Shown here: positions 24,857 through 33,467 of the stretch, piece after piece
Layout: each line of letters starts with the position of its first letter
Numbering within the stretch: the first letter of the stretch is position 1
NCBI RefSeq assembly: GCF_018847975.1
Contig: NZ_CP072597.1
Location: 310,001 to 374,000 of the forward strand
Reading direction: 5' to 3'
Source of the DNA: Lysobacter sp. K5869
GTDB lineage: Bacteria > Pseudomonadota > Gammaproteobacteria > Xanthomonadales > Xanthomonadaceae
Length of the DNA: 64,000 bases
Translations under genes and position numbers: made by a program
Notes under the pieces: model-generated
Told to the model about the DNA's origin: nothing
Seen by the model: the letters and a program-made list of their open reading frames with translations, nothing else
Databases searched by the model: none

Positions 24857-25597
24857 TCAGTCGGGTGCGCGAGCGCGCAGGGCGGCGAGCAGGCCCTGCG
24901 AGGGTTGTAAACGAAGATCCAGTTCGGCGAGCAATGCTTCGTGCATGTCGCGGCGGAACGGCTCCAGCCAAGTCTCGGCCGCCGCGGTCTCGCCGCGGGC
25001 GTCGGCCTGCGCCTGCGCATCGGCGCGCAAGCGTTCGAAACGTCGCGCCAGCAGCGTCGGTGCGGCGGCCAGCAGGCCGCGTTCGCGCCGCGCCAAGGCG
25101 CGTTCCATCACCGCGTCCATCGCCGCGAGCTTGGACAGCTCGGGCGACATCAGCGTCAAGCGGTCGCGCAAGCGTTCGCGCAGGCGGCCGGCGCCGGCTT
25201 CCATGGTCTGTTGCAGCACCAGGTAGCGCTGGCGGAAGAAGGCGAAATCGCTGACGTCTTCGCGCGCGGCGGCCGAGCGCGCGGGGGCGTGCGAGGGCGC
25301 GGGCGCGGCGGCGAAGGCGCGGTCGCTGGCGATCGCCGCGGCCATGGCCTGACGCACGCGCGCGCATTCGCGCTCCTCCGCGTCCACGGGCGTGGGCGCG
25401 CCGAAGCCGGGCACGGGCGCGGCGCCGTCCAGGGCCGAAGACAGGGCCAGGGACTGCGTCCATTCGATCCATTGGCTGAGCCGGTCCGACAACGGCGGCG
25501 CGCCGGGCGCCACCTGCGCATCGGCGAGGCGGGCGAGCAGGCGGATCAAGGTCGGACCACGGACCGCCGCCCGTCGGGGAGATTCCACTATCAACAA
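24857..25597 (-). CDS. DUF3348 family protein (first gene of motor-like operon)
   Basis: 246 residues, soluble, largely helical. The N-terminus RGPTLIRLLARLADAQVAPG and the C-terminal region QPSQGLLAALRARAPD fit the DUF3348 family. The start is uncertain: the listed TTG at 25597 and a GTG at 25588 are both possible, and neither has a clear ribosome site. It heads the coupled operon DUF3348-DUF802-OmpA-DUF2894; the promoter should lie in 25598-25819. Function is unknown. Confidence 0.72.
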   Translation of the reverse strand: MLIVESPRRAAVRGPTLIRLLARLADAQVAPGAPPLSDRLSQWIEWTQSLALSSALDGAAPVPGFGAPTPVDAEERECARVRQAMAAAIASDRAFAAAPAPSHAPARSAAAREDVSDFAFFRQRYLVLQQTMEAGAGRLRERLRDRLTLMSPELSKLAAMDAVMERALARRERGLLAAAPTLLARRFERLRADAQAQADARGETAAAETWLEPFRRDMHEALLAELDLRLQPSQGLLAALRARAPD

Positions 25598-25819
25598 ACT
25601 GGTCTGGCTAAAAGTTCGTCATTTTACACGCGCGGCGCGACCGCCCGCCGTTCGCCGCGGCGGGCGGTTGGGCGTGCGGTCATGGCGGCTGAATTGAATT
25701 AACCGCCGCGATGGATTGACTCGGCGGGGACGAATATGCCAGCGGCGCCGCGATTTTCGCCGCGAGAACGCGAAACGGCGCCGCGCGGCAGGGGGGAGCG
25801 CGCGGCGCCGTTTCGACCT

Positions 25820-26044
25820 TTAAGGCGCGCAATGGGCCCGGGCCGGGCGCCAGCCGAGCGCGCGCGCCGGCAAGTACAGCAAGGACTGCAGGAACGCGAA
25901 CACCGCGCCCAGAGTGATGCCGAGCAAACGCAGCGGCAGCGCCAACAGCCAGACCAGCGGCCACAGCACCAGCGCGAGCAGGGCCAGCGGCCAGCACAGG
26001 ACGAACAGCAGGCACCAGGCGAGCAGAGCGAGCAGCGTTTTCAC
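25820..26044 (-). CDS. Small membrane protein, 74 residues
   Basis: Almost entirely hydrophobic: about residues 2-30 and 32-60 form two or three membrane helices rich in Leu and Trp (LFVLCWPLALLALVLWPLVW), with a basic C-terminus (GWRPARAHCAP). Start at 26044; GAGGAACCC precedes it. No family is recognised. It lies between the motor-like operon and a polytopic membrane protein, all leftward, but gaps of about 150 bases or more on each side argue against a common operon. Confidence 0.65.
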   Translation of the reverse strand: MKTLLALLAWCLLFVLCWPLALLALVLWPLVWLLALPLRLLGITLGAVFAFLQSLLYLPARALGWRPARAHCAP

Positions 26045-26193
26045 TTCGGGTTCCTCATCGAGGGACGGCGGCGCCTCGGGGCGGGCGCATGCTCACCTTG
26101 CGGCCGCGGCCCGCGCGCGGCAACGGCGCTGCGACGAAACCGCCCGCGCGGCGGACAGAACCCGGCCGGCGGCGACGAAATCCGCCGCCGGGC

Positions 26194-26961
26194 TCAGTGC
26201 GCGCGCCGGGCCGCGCGCTGCGGCAACAGCAGCACACCCGCGACGATCAGCCCCGCCAGCACCGCCGAGGCCGCGTAGCGGCTCAGCGCCAGGCCGCCGC
26301 TGTCCAGCGGCTTGTCGAGAAAATCCCCGACCACGGCGCCGAACGGGCGGGTCAGCAAGAACGCCGCCCAGAACAGCAGCGTGTGCGACAACTGCGTCCA
26401 CCAATACAGGACGACGACCACGCCGAGCGCCGCGGCGAAAATGCCGATGCCGCCGAGATAACCCAGGCCGGCCGTGTCGGCGGCCCAATCGCCCAAGGCG
26501 GTGCCCAGCGTCTGCGAGAACATCACGGTGAGCCAGTAAAACGCCTCCGCGCGCGGCTCGGCGACGTTTTCCACCGCGATCGACCCCAGGCTGCGATGCC
26601 ACCGCCACAACGAGATCAGCAGCAGCGCCGACAGCAGCGCGGTGCCGCCGGTGTAGCCGATGCCGAGCGAACGCGTGGCGAAATCGGCGAGCGTGGTGCC
26701 GACCGTGGTGCTGGCGACGATGGTCGCCCAGTACAGCAACGGGTGAAACCGGCGTGCGCGGATCTGCGCCGACACCGCCAGCGCGAACAGCGCGGCGAAG
26801 ATGCCGGTGCCGGCGAGATAGCCCAGTCCCATCGACATCGACACCGCATCGCCGCCGGTTTCGCCGAGCGTGGTGGCGAGGATCTTCAGTACCCAGAACG
26901 AAGCGGCGACTTCGGGCACCTTGCTGGGAATCGGATGCGGCGGGGAATCGGGCGTAGTCAT
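26194..26961 (-). CDS. COG4705-type membrane protein with four internal repeats
   Basis: 255 residues from the ATG at 26961. About eight membrane segments are built as four repeats, each with a glycine-rich hairpin ending in an acidic or polar residue: TTLGETGGDAVS, TTVGTTLADFATRSLG, QTLGTALGDWAADTAG and RPFGAVVGDFLDKP. This is the layout of COG4705, uncharacterised membrane-anchored proteins of proteobacteria. The repeated G-D/E pairs in membrane segments suggest a cation path, which is inference only. The longer frame to 27480 overlaps the HxlR gene in another frame and is not real. Confidence 0.82.
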   Translation of the reverse strand: MTTPDSPPHPIPSKVPEVAASFWVLKILATTLGETGGDAVSMSMGLGYLAGTGIFAALFALAVSAQIRARRFHPLLYWATIVASTTVGTTLADFATRSLGIGYTGGTALLSALLLISLWRWHRSLGSIAVENVAEPRAEAFYWLTVMFSQTLGTALGDWAADTAGLGYLGGIGIFAAALGVVVVLYWWTQLSHTLLFWAAFLLTRPFGAVVGDFLDKPLDSGGLALSRYAASAVLAGLIVAGVLLLPQRAARRAH

Positions 26962-27104
26962 GGGCAGGCCGGGCGACGGGGAAACGCCGGCGCGCGGGCG
27001 CCAGCGACCCGGCCAGTGTCGGCGGGGGCGTGTCGGAGCCGCGTCCGATCCCGCGCGCGGGTCGAGCGGACGTTCGCCGAAGCGGGCCGCGCCCGGCGCG
27101 CAGG

Positions 27105-27461
27105 CTACCCGCGCGAACGCGCGGCTTGGATCTCGTCGCGATGCTCCAGCGCCCAGTCCGCCAAGCCGCGCAACGGGCCGATCAGCGAGCGCCCCAGCGC
27201 GGTGAGTTCGTACTCCACCGCCGGCGGCACGCTCGGATGCACGGTGCGCGACACCAGCCCGTCGCGTTCCAGCGTGCGCAAGGTCAAGGTCAGCATCCGA
27301 TGCGAAATGCCGTCGATCCCGCGCCGCATCGCATTGAAACGCTGCGGGCCGGCGGCCAGCGCGCCGACCACCATCACCGTCCATTTGTCGCCGATGCGGC
27401 CGAGCACGTCGAGCACGATCCGGCAATCGGCGTAGGGATCGGTTCGGCTCGCCTCGCTCAT
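27105..27461 (-). CDS. HxlR-family transcriptional regulator
   Basis: 118 residues from the ATG at 27461 with GAGGAG upstream. The winged helix domain has the usual order: CRIVLDVLGRIGDKWTVMVV, then FNAMRRGIDGISHRMLTLTL, then the wing VHPSVPPAVEYELT. The family sensor Cys is present near the N-terminus (DCRIV). It diverges from a QorB-like NAD(P)H-binding oxidoreductase over 140 bases, the same pairing as QorR/QorB-type systems that answer quinones, aldehydes or oxidants by cysteine modification. Confidence 0.92.
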   Translation of the reverse strand: MSEASRTDPYADCRIVLDVLGRIGDKWTVMVVGALAAGPQRFNAMRRGIDGISHRMLTLTLRTLERDGLVSRTVHPSVPPAVEYELTALGRSLIGPLRGLADWALEHRDEIQAARSRG

Positions 27462-27524
27462 CGTCTCGCTCCTCGCCCACGGACTGGCTTTATGCGCGCG
27501 GCAACCCGAACGCGGGCTGCGGGA

Positions 27525-27534
27525 ACAAATTTGT
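27525..27534. promoter_or_regulatory. HxlR operator candidate
   Basis: ACAAATTTGT, a perfect 10-bp palindrome and the most AT-rich point in the gap between the divergent HxlR and QorB-like genes, followed by GCGTACTTGCGG. It could hold the binding site or the -10/-35 region of one promoter. Confidence 0.4.
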
Positions 27535-27601
27535 GCGTACTTGCGGGTTGCGCGAGCGCGGCCAAAATCGGCCGCGCACTTTCCACCACGAGGATAACGC
27601 A

Positions 27602-28474
27602 ATGAAAATCGGGATCGGCGGCGCCAGCGGACAGCTCGGCGCCGCGGCGGTGACGCAGACCAAGGCCCGCGCCGGCGCGGCCGCGGTGGTGGCGATTTCG
27701 CGCACGCCGCAAGCGGTGCGCGGCGCCGACGAAACGCGCCATGGAGACTACGACCGGCCGGACAGCCTGCTCGACGCGTATCGCGGGCTCGACCGCCTGC
27801 TGCTGGTGCCCGGCCCCGATGTCCGCCCGGGCGTGCGCGCGCGCCAGCTCGTCGCCGCCATCGACGCGGCCGTCGCCGCCGGCGTGAGCCATGTGGTGCT
27901 GATTTCCTCGGCCGCCACCCGCGAAGCGGCGGAGCCGTCGATGTACGCCCCGTACTGGGCCGCCGAACAGCATCTGATGCGCACGGCGCCGCGCTGGACG
28001 ATCCTGCGCATGAACTATTTCGCCGAATCCTTCGCGCAAATCCTGCAGCGCGGCGCCGCCAGCGGCGTCATCGCCGGCTTGGCCGAAAACCGCGTGGCCT
28101 ACGTGGCGCGCGAGGACGTGGCGGCCGCGGCGGCCGGCATCCTCGCCGGCGACGGCCACGCCGGCGCGATCTACCACGCCACCGGCCCGGCCGCGCTCGG
28201 CGGCGCGCAGCGCGCGGCGATCGCCGCCGAAGCGCTGGACCAGCCGCTGCGCTTCGTCGCCGTGGACGAGGCGCGACTGCGCGCCGGCATCGCCGCGGCC
28301 GGCATCCCGGCCGAGTACGGCGACGCCGTGGTCGACATCGAAAAGAGCTTCGCCGCCGGCAGCTTCGACATCGTCACCGGCGACGTGGAGCGCCTGTCCG
28401 GACGCGCGCCGATGGCCCTGTCCGACGTGCTGCAGCGCGAATGCCGGCGCCCGGCCGCGCAGGACCGGGCTTAA
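27602..28474 (+). CDS. NmrA-like NAD(P)H:quinone oxidoreductase (QorB type)
   Basis: 290 residues from the ATG at 27602 with GAGGA upstream. The N-terminal dinucleotide motif is IGIGGASGQLGAAAV. The atypical short-chain-dehydrogenase fold follows with HVVLISSAATRE and the substrate loop APYWAAEQHLMRTAPRWTIL, as in QorB (YtfG) and NmrA. QorB reduces quinones with NADPH. It is controlled, most likely, by the divergent HxlR regulator. It is cytoplasmic, with no signal peptide. Confidence 0.87.
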   Translation: MKIGIGGASGQLGAAAVTQTKARAGAAAVVAISRTPQAVRGADETRHGDYDRPDSLLDAYRGLDRLLLVPGPDVRPGVRARQLVAAIDAAVAAGVSHVVLISSAATREAAEPSMYAPYWAAEQHLMRTAPRWTILRMNYFAESFAQILQRGAASGVIAGLAENRVAYVAREDVAAAAAGILAGDGHAGAIYHATGPAALGGAQRAAIAAEALDQPLRFVAVDEARLRAGIAAAGIPAEYGDAVVDIEKSFAAGSFDIVTGDVERLSGRAPMALSDVLQRECRRPAAQDRA

Positions 28475-28552
28475 GCCGCCGACGCGCGCCTTCGCGCCGC
28501 GCATGACACCGCGCACTTGAGCGCCCCCGGCGGCGATGGCAGCATCGCCGCC

Positions 28553-29002
28553 GTGAACGACCTCCCCGCCGACCCCGTCCATCTGCGCGACCTCGCGCGC
28601 CTGCGCAAAGTGCGCGACCGCATCGACCGCGAATACGCCCAGCCGCTCGACGTGGAGGCGCTCGCGCGCGGCGCGCACATGTCGGCCGGGCATCTGAGCC
28701 GGCAGTTCCGCGCCGCGTACGGCGAATCGCCCTACTCCTATCTGATGACCCGCCGGATCGAGCGGGCGATGGCGCTGCTCCGGCTCGGCCAGCTCAGCGT
28801 CACCGAGGTCTGCTTCGCGGTCGGCTGCTCGTCGCTGGGCACTTTCAGCACCCGTTTCGCCGAGTTGGTCGGGGTGCCGCCGAGCGTCTACCAGCGCCAG
28901 GCCGCGGCCGCCACCGAGGGCATGCCGGCCTGCGTCGCCAAGCAGGTGACGCGACCGATCAGGAATCGAGAAGCGCCGGCCGGGGAGCCGGACGTAGCAT
29001 GA
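28553..29002 (+). CDS. Short AraC-family regulator
   Basis: 149 residues from the GTG at 28553, chosen because it gives the compact VNDLPADPVHLRDLARL start; a TTG at 28517 is the alternative. Only the AraC DNA-binding domain is present (two helix-turn-helix units, DVEALARGAHMSAGHLSRQF and VTEVCFAVGCSSLGTFSTRF), without a separate ligand domain. It is followed after 31 bases by a VOC protein, a frequent pair in which the AraC factor controls or senses through the VOC gene. Confidence 0.85.
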   Translation: MNDLPADPVHLRDLARLRKVRDRIDREYAQPLDVEALARGAHMSAGHLSRQFRAAYGESPYSYLMTRRIERAMALLRLGQLSVTEVCFAVGCSSLGTFSTRFAELVGVPPSVYQRQAAAATEGMPACVAKQVTRPIRNREAPAGEPDVA

Positions 29003-29033
29003 CGTCTCCCGCCACCACCCACGCAGGACCGCC

Positions 29034-29441
29034 ATGAACCTCAGCATCCATTCCAGCTTCCTCCCCCAGACCGACCCGGAGGCCTCGCTGGCCTTCTACC
29101 GCGACGCGCTCGGCTTCGAGGTGCGCAAGGACGTCGGCTACCAGGGCCTGCGCTGGATCACCGTCGGCCCGGTCGGCCAGCCCCAGACCTCGATCGTGCT
29201 GTACCCGCCGCAGGCCACGCCCGGCCTCACCGAGCAGGAAAAGCGCGCGATCGCCGAGATGATGGCCAAGGGCAGCTTCGCCATGCTCAACCTGTCCACG
29301 CCCGACCTCGACGGCGCGTTCGCCAAGCTGCAGGCCGGCGATGTCGAGATCGTGCAGGAGCCGGTCGACCAGCCCTACGGCGTGCGCGACTGCGCGGTGC
29401 GCGATCCGGCCGGCAATATGATCCGCATTCAAGCGGTCTGA
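29034..29441 (+). CDS. VOC (glyoxalase/bleomycin-resistance fold) family protein
   Basis: 135 residues. Two beta-alpha-beta-beta-beta modules; the first is SIHSSFLPQTDPEASLAFYR with DALGFEVRKDV, the second ends DCAVRDPAGNMIRIQ. Metal-ligand positions include His6 region and the C-terminal strand, but the usual terminal Glu (xxxE) is replaced by Gln in RIQAV, so the metal site may be incomplete. It may be a dioxygenase-like or ligand-binding VOC protein. Probably co-transcribed with the AraC gene. Confidence 0.85.
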   Translation: MNLSIHSSFLPQTDPEASLAFYRDALGFEVRKDVGYQGLRWITVGPVGQPQTSIVLYPPQATPGLTEQEKRAIAEMMAKGSFAMLNLSTPDLDGAFAKLQAGDVEIVQEPVDQPYGVRDCAVRDPAGNMIRIQAV

Positions 29442-29608
29442 CCTCGCCAATCTGATCTAACCCATCTGGCCTCAGCGGCCTGATCCAAGCGCGCGACTCG
29501 CTCGCGCATCGCGGCGCCGCGCATCCGCGGCGCCGCCTTTCCCCGGCGCGCGCTCGCGCGCCCTGTCCGCGCGCCGACGGCGCGTCGCGGTCCTCATCGG
29601 AGTCCGTC

Positions 29609-29836
29609 ATGAACTGGAACCACTGGATCCGGCAGTTCCATCGCTGGGTGTCGATCGTATTCCCGCTCACCGTGATCGCGAGCTTCATCGCGCTCGCGCA
29701 GAAACAACCCGTGGTGTGGGTGTCGTATACGCCGCTGCCGCCGCTGGTGCTGTTGGTTGTCACCGGTTTGTATATGTTCGCGCTGCCGTACTTGAATCGG
29801 CGGCGCGCCCGCCGCGCCGCCGCGCAAGCGCGCTGA
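29609..29836 (+). CDS. Small two-helix membrane protein
   Basis: 75 residues: MNWNHWIRQFHRWVSIVFPL opens the protein, then a helix to about residue 31, a polar turn (KQPVVWVSYTP) and a second helix about 42-60, with a basic C-terminus (NRRRARRAAAQAR). GGAG precedes the ATG. The short HRW-x-S segment recalls the first helix of PepSY-type membrane proteins, but the protein is too short for that family. Function is unknown. Confidence 0.7.
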   Translation: MNWNHWIRQFHRWVSIVFPLTVIASFIALAQKQPVVWVSYTPLPPLVLLVVTGLYMFALPYLNRRRARRAAAQAR

Positions 29837-30136
29837 AACCGCACGCGCGCTTCGTCGGCGCGCGTTGAACTATCGAACGCACGAGTCGCGATTCCGCGTC
29901 GACGCGCGGCGGCGCGATTCGCGTATACGCCTACATCAACCTGAATCTGCGCGACGGGTTGGCGGTTCGCCGCGCCCGACCTCGGGTTTGCCCCAGTTCA
30001 CCGCCTCGCGCCGCGGTTCCATGTTGGCTGCGCACTCCACGCAAGCGCCTTGCGCGCCGCCGCCCCGCATCGCGTCCGCCGCGATGCGCGTTGCCTTCGC
30101 GGCCCCACTCGTATCGACGACCCTGCGAGCGCCCCC
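29837..30136. other. Intergenic region upstream of the large HrpK-like gene
   Basis: 300 bases with no convincing gene. It includes an imperfect hairpin GCGCGC-N7-GCGCGC just after the small membrane gene. No clear sigma-70 promoter or plant-inducible-promoter box (TTCGC-N15-TTCGC) is seen by eye, although TTCGC words are frequent. Confidence 0.4.
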
Positions 30137-32905
30137 ATGTCCGTCCAAGCCCTCAACCTGCGCAACAACGCCGCCACTTACGTTCCCGGCAGCGGCGACT
30201 ACAAATCGCCGAGCAAGGCCGAACTGGAGGACCTGGCCGACAAGCTGCACGACGTCGGCGAAAAGAAAGCCAAGAAGGACGATTACGACCGCCGTCTGGA
30301 AGCGCTGGCGAGCGAGTTCCTGCCGACCTTGAGCCCCGAGGATCGCGGCCGTTTCATCGGCACGGTCATGGAGAAGGACAAAGGCGCGCTGGATTCGTGG
30401 CTGCAGAAAGGCCGGCTCGACAAACTGGTCGACAGCGGCCGGATCGAGGACGCCGACCGCAAGCGCGTGCTCGACGGCGTCAGCCGCGGCTTCGGCGACG
30501 ATCACATTCCCAAGGACAAGGCCGCCGAATTCGTCGACACCGGCCGCAAGCCCGAGCCGCAACCCGAGCCCGCGCCGCCGAAGGACGACAAGCCCTCCGA
30601 GCCGCCCAAGGACATCCTCAAAGACGGCTTCCGCGAATTCGGCAAGAACGACCGCGTCGTTTACGACGACATCCAGAACGTGTCCTACCCCGGCGAATAC
30701 CAGGACGGCTGGCTGCGCTTCGAGACCAAGGACGGCGGCAAGTTCGCCGTCGATCGGGCCTCCGCGCCGGGCGCGTACGCGCTGGCCGAGCGCAAGTACC
30801 TCGATGCGGGCCAACAGACCATCGACAACGCGCGCGACCGGGCCAAGCTCGATCCGACCGCCAAGACCGACGTGTTCTCGCTGGAAACCAGCGAGGAGGT
30901 GGACGGCCACAAGCTCAAGGTCGGCGATGCGGCGATGAAGCTGATGATCGACGAGATCAAGGGCAAGAAGGACTTGTTCGACGGCAGCCCGCAGGCCGAG
31001 TTCCTGCGCATGGTCGAGGCGCGCAGCGCGGTGACCCACGGCAAGTTCGTCCATCCGGTCTACGAGAACCGCCACATCAACGTCGGCGGCCGCACCAAGA
31101 CCGAGACCGAAAATCTGCTCAAGCTCGAACCGGCGGACATGAAGGAGATGCTGGACGAGGGCAAGATCAATCAGCGCCTGGACGCGCTGATGCGCGACGA
31201 ACAGGTCTCGGCGCTGTACCAAAAGAGCTTGCAGGAAGCCGTCGGCAAGGTGCCCGAGGAGGAGCGCAAGTCGATGGCCGACCAACTGGCCAAGGTGGTG
31301 GAAAGCTCCGACTACGTGCAGGAGATCGGCAAGCTTCCGAAGTGGGATCAGCCGCGCGCGCAGGCCGATGTCGAGGACGCGATCTCGCAGTTGGGCCTGC
31401 TCGATCCCGATCGCGCCAAATCCGCCGGGCAGAAGTTCGCCATGAACGCGCTGGCGCGCGACATCGACGCGGGGCTGGCCGATGGCGAATTCACGCCGGA
31501 AGCCGAGGTGGACGGCGTCGAGGCGGGGCTAGGCGCGGTCACCAACGCAATGGAAAAGGCCAAGCTGCCGGTCGATCTGGCCGACGGCATCGACGAGTTC
31601 CTCGACAAGGGCGGCGACGCGGCCAAGCGCGATTTCGCCCAGGTCGCCAAGGAATTGCGCGCCGAAGGCTACGCGCCGGAGGACATCGACAAGGCGTTCT
31701 CGCGGGTGGATTTCCAAAGCGACAAGAAGGACACGATCCGCGGCCTCATCGGTCAGCTCGATTCCAGCGGCCTGCTGCCCTCGGTCACCGGCGCCATCGG
31801 CATCGCCTCGACCGTGCGCGGGTTGGTGAAGGACGGCTTCGGCGAAACGCCCGAGGAGAAACTGGCCGTGGCCGGCGGTTTGATCGGCATGGTCGGCTCG
31901 CTGCAGGACGCGCACAAGCTGCTGTCCAACCTCGGCAAGGGCATCGACGGCTCGGCGCTGGATCTGCTCGGCGTGGACAAGGCGGTGAAAGACAACATCG
32001 GCGTGGACACGCGCTACGGCAATCAGGCGGTATCGGCCGTCGGCGGCAACGTCGCCGCCGCCGATATTCCGCCGACCGACATCGCCAACCGCGATCAGAT
32101 CGTCAAGGGCATCGAACAGACCGCGGGCGATCCGGCCAAGGGCAGCCTCTCGCGCATTTCCGCCTCGACCTTGAAAGTGCTGTCGGACTATTCCGGCAAG
32201 GCCGGCGGCGTGCTCGGCGTGGTCACCGGCGGCATGGGCGCGGCCGAGGCGTTCAAGGGCGACAGTTCGCCGGCGGAAAAGGCCGAAGCGGTGCTCGGCG
32301 TGGTGTCGGGCACGCTGGAACTGGCGCCGGACGTGCTCAAGGCCGGCAGCAAGTTCGTCTCCGCGGTCGGCGGCCAGGCCGCCGGCGCGGTGGCCGAGCG
32401 CGTGGTCGGCGCGATCACCCGCGGCTTGGGGCCGGTGGGCATGTTGCTGAGCGTCGCGTCCGAGTTGGTCTCGGTATTCGTCAACAACGCCAAGGACAAG
32501 AAGGAAGCCAAGGAGCAGTACGAGTGGTTCTCCAAGCTCGGCGAGGACGGCGTGACCCAGGGCGACTGGAACCTCAAATACGACTACGCCGTCACCACGC
32601 TCAACAGCTTCGGCAACGCGCGCGACTACATCAACAACCTGCGCGAACTGCGCGGCGCCGACTGGGGCGGCCGGCAGGCGCCGGGCGACCGCAGCATCTT
32701 CGACTTCCACCGCGAGGAGTTCGCCGACTTCAAGAGCAAGTGGGAGAAGGATCGCGGCGCCGACACCTATGTGGAGTTCCTCGATGCGGACAAACGCAAG
32801 GCCGACTTCAAGCGCGAGAAGGACCACATGGACGAGGTGAAGGAGTACATGGACAAGCACCCGACGTATTTCCCGGGCTACAACGACTGGGTGCTGGAGT
32901 TGTAG
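30137..32905 (+). CDS. Large secreted-effector-like protein (HrpK/HrpF-like, tentative)
   Basis: 922 residues from the ATG at 30137; no signal peptide and a polar N-terminus (MSVQALNLRNNAATYVPGSG) of the kind seen in type III substrates. Composition is Lys/Asp/Glu-rich, unlike the Arg-rich neighbours. A proline-rich linker lies at about 136-160 (KPEPQPEPAPPKDDKPSEPP). Several glycine-rich amphipathic helices occur in the second half (LPSVTGAIGIASTVRGLV; GVLGVVTGGMGAAEAF; GLGPVGMLLSVASELVSVFV), as in translocator-like HrpK and HrpF proteins. No secretion genes are nearby. The assignment to HrpK is recognition of overall type, not of a motif; it may be another contact-dependent or unsecreted protein. 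Confidence 0.5.
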   Translation: MSVQALNLRNNAATYVPGSGDYKSPSKAELEDLADKLHDVGEKKAKKDDYDRRLEALASEFLPTLSPEDRGRFIGTVMEKDKGALDSWLQKGRLDKLVDSGRIEDADRKRVLDGVSRGFGDDHIPKDKAAEFVDTGRKPEPQPEPAPPKDDKPSEPPKDILKDGFREFGKNDRVVYDDIQNVSYPGEYQDGWLRFETKDGGKFAVDRASAPGAYALAERKYLDAGQQTIDNARDRAKLDPTAKTDVFSLETSEEVDGHKLKVGDAAMKLMIDEIKGKKDLFDGSPQAEFLRMVEARSAVTHGKFVHPVYENRHINVGGRTKTETENLLKLEPADMKEMLDEGKINQRLDALMRDEQVSALYQKSLQEAVGKVPEEERKSMADQLAKVVESSDYVQEIGKLPKWDQPRAQADVEDAISQLGLLDPDRAKSAGQKFAMNALARDIDAGLADGEFTPEAEVDGVEAGLGAVTNAMEKAKLPVDLADGIDEFLDKGGDAAKRDFAQVAKELRAEGYAPEDIDKAFSRVDFQSDKKDTIRGLIGQLDSSGLLPSVTGAIGIASTVRGLVKDGFGETPEEKLAVAGGLIGMVGSLQDAHKLLSNLGKGIDGSALDLLGVDKAVKDNIGVDTRYGNQAVSAVGGNVAAADIPPTDIANRDQIVKGIEQTAGDPAKGSLSRISASTLKVLSDYSGKAGGVLGVVTGGMGAAEAFKGDSSPAEKAEAVLGVVSGTLELAPDVLKAGSKFVSAVGGQAAGAVAERVVGAITRGLGPVGMLLSVASELVSVFVNNAKDKKEAKEQYEWFSKLGEDGVTQGDWNLKYDYAVTTLNSFGNARDYINNLRELRGADWGGRQAPGDRSIFDFHREEFADFKSKWEKDRGADTYVEFLDADKRKADFKREKDHMDEVKEYMDKHPTYFPGYNDWVLEL

Positions 32906-32926
32906 CCGCCGAACGCGTGGCGGCGA

Positions 32927-33445
32927 TCACTTCGCAGCCAACGCCTTGGCCGCTGCGCGCTTGCGCAGTTGCCGGCGCAGCAAGTGTTTGACCAGCGGCC
33001 CCGGCACCCGCCAGCCGCGCCAGCGCAGATGGCCGATGCGGTAGGTCGCCGTCGCGGTCGCCAGCACCCGGCCTTGTTCGTCGGTGAGGCGGCCGGCGGC
33101 GAAGCACAGCTGCCCGCGCCAATGTTCGATGCGGCCGTAGCCGAAGATGCGCCCCGGCCGCGCGGCCTGGACGAACACGGTCTTGGATTCGACCGTCACC
33201 GCGATGCGGTCGGGCGGCAGCTCGGCGTAGATCGCCGGGCCCATGCAGTCGTCGAGCATCGCCGCCAGCATGCCGCCGTGTACTTGGCCGAGCGGGTTGG
33301 TCAGCGCGTCGCCGACCTCGAAACTCACGCTGACGCTGCGGTCGGCGGGATTGTGGGCGTGGAAGCACCAGCCCAGCGTGGTCGCGGCGGCGGGCAGCGG
33401 CAGGCGTCCGTCGACCATCGCCCAGAACGTGTTGTCGGGCTGCAT
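32927..33445 (-). CDS. PaaI-type hotdog thioesterase
   Basis: 172 residues from the ATG at 33445 with AAGGAG upstream. The hotdog core has LGQVHGGMLAAMLDDCMGPA (catalytic/CoA-binding HGG followed by Asp) and the outer strands VTVESKTVFVQAARPGRIF. It hydrolyses acyl- or aryl-CoA thioesters; the exact substrate is not evident. The C-terminal tail is strongly basic (LLRRQLRKRAAAKALAAK), longer than in typical PaaI. It lies 22 bases after a membrane-protein gene and is probably co-transcribed with it. Confidence 0.88.
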   Translation of the reverse strand: MQPDNTFWAMVDGRLPLPAAATTLGWCFHAHNPADRSVSVSFEVGDALTNPLGQVHGGMLAAMLDDCMGPAIYAELPPDRIAVTVESKTVFVQAARPGRIFGYGRIEHWRGQLCFAAGRLTDEQGRVLATATATYRIGHLRWRGWRVPGPLVKHLLRRQLRKRAAAKALAAK

Positions 33446-33467
33446 TCGCGCTTCTCCTTCCCATCGG

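Noticed and set aside
21160..25597. Reading the four-gene motor operon as a Zorya defence system
   Set aside because: Only the MotA/MotB-like architecture is shared; ZorC, ZorD and ZorE-type helicase or nuclease genes are absent, so it is reported as a related but distinct system.
29959..32991. A 1010-codon frame overlapping the HrpK-like gene on the same strand
   Set aside because: Composition is Arg/Gly-rich without secondary-structure pattern. The other frame has a normal start and a Lys/Asp/Glu-balanced protein, so this one is a shadow.
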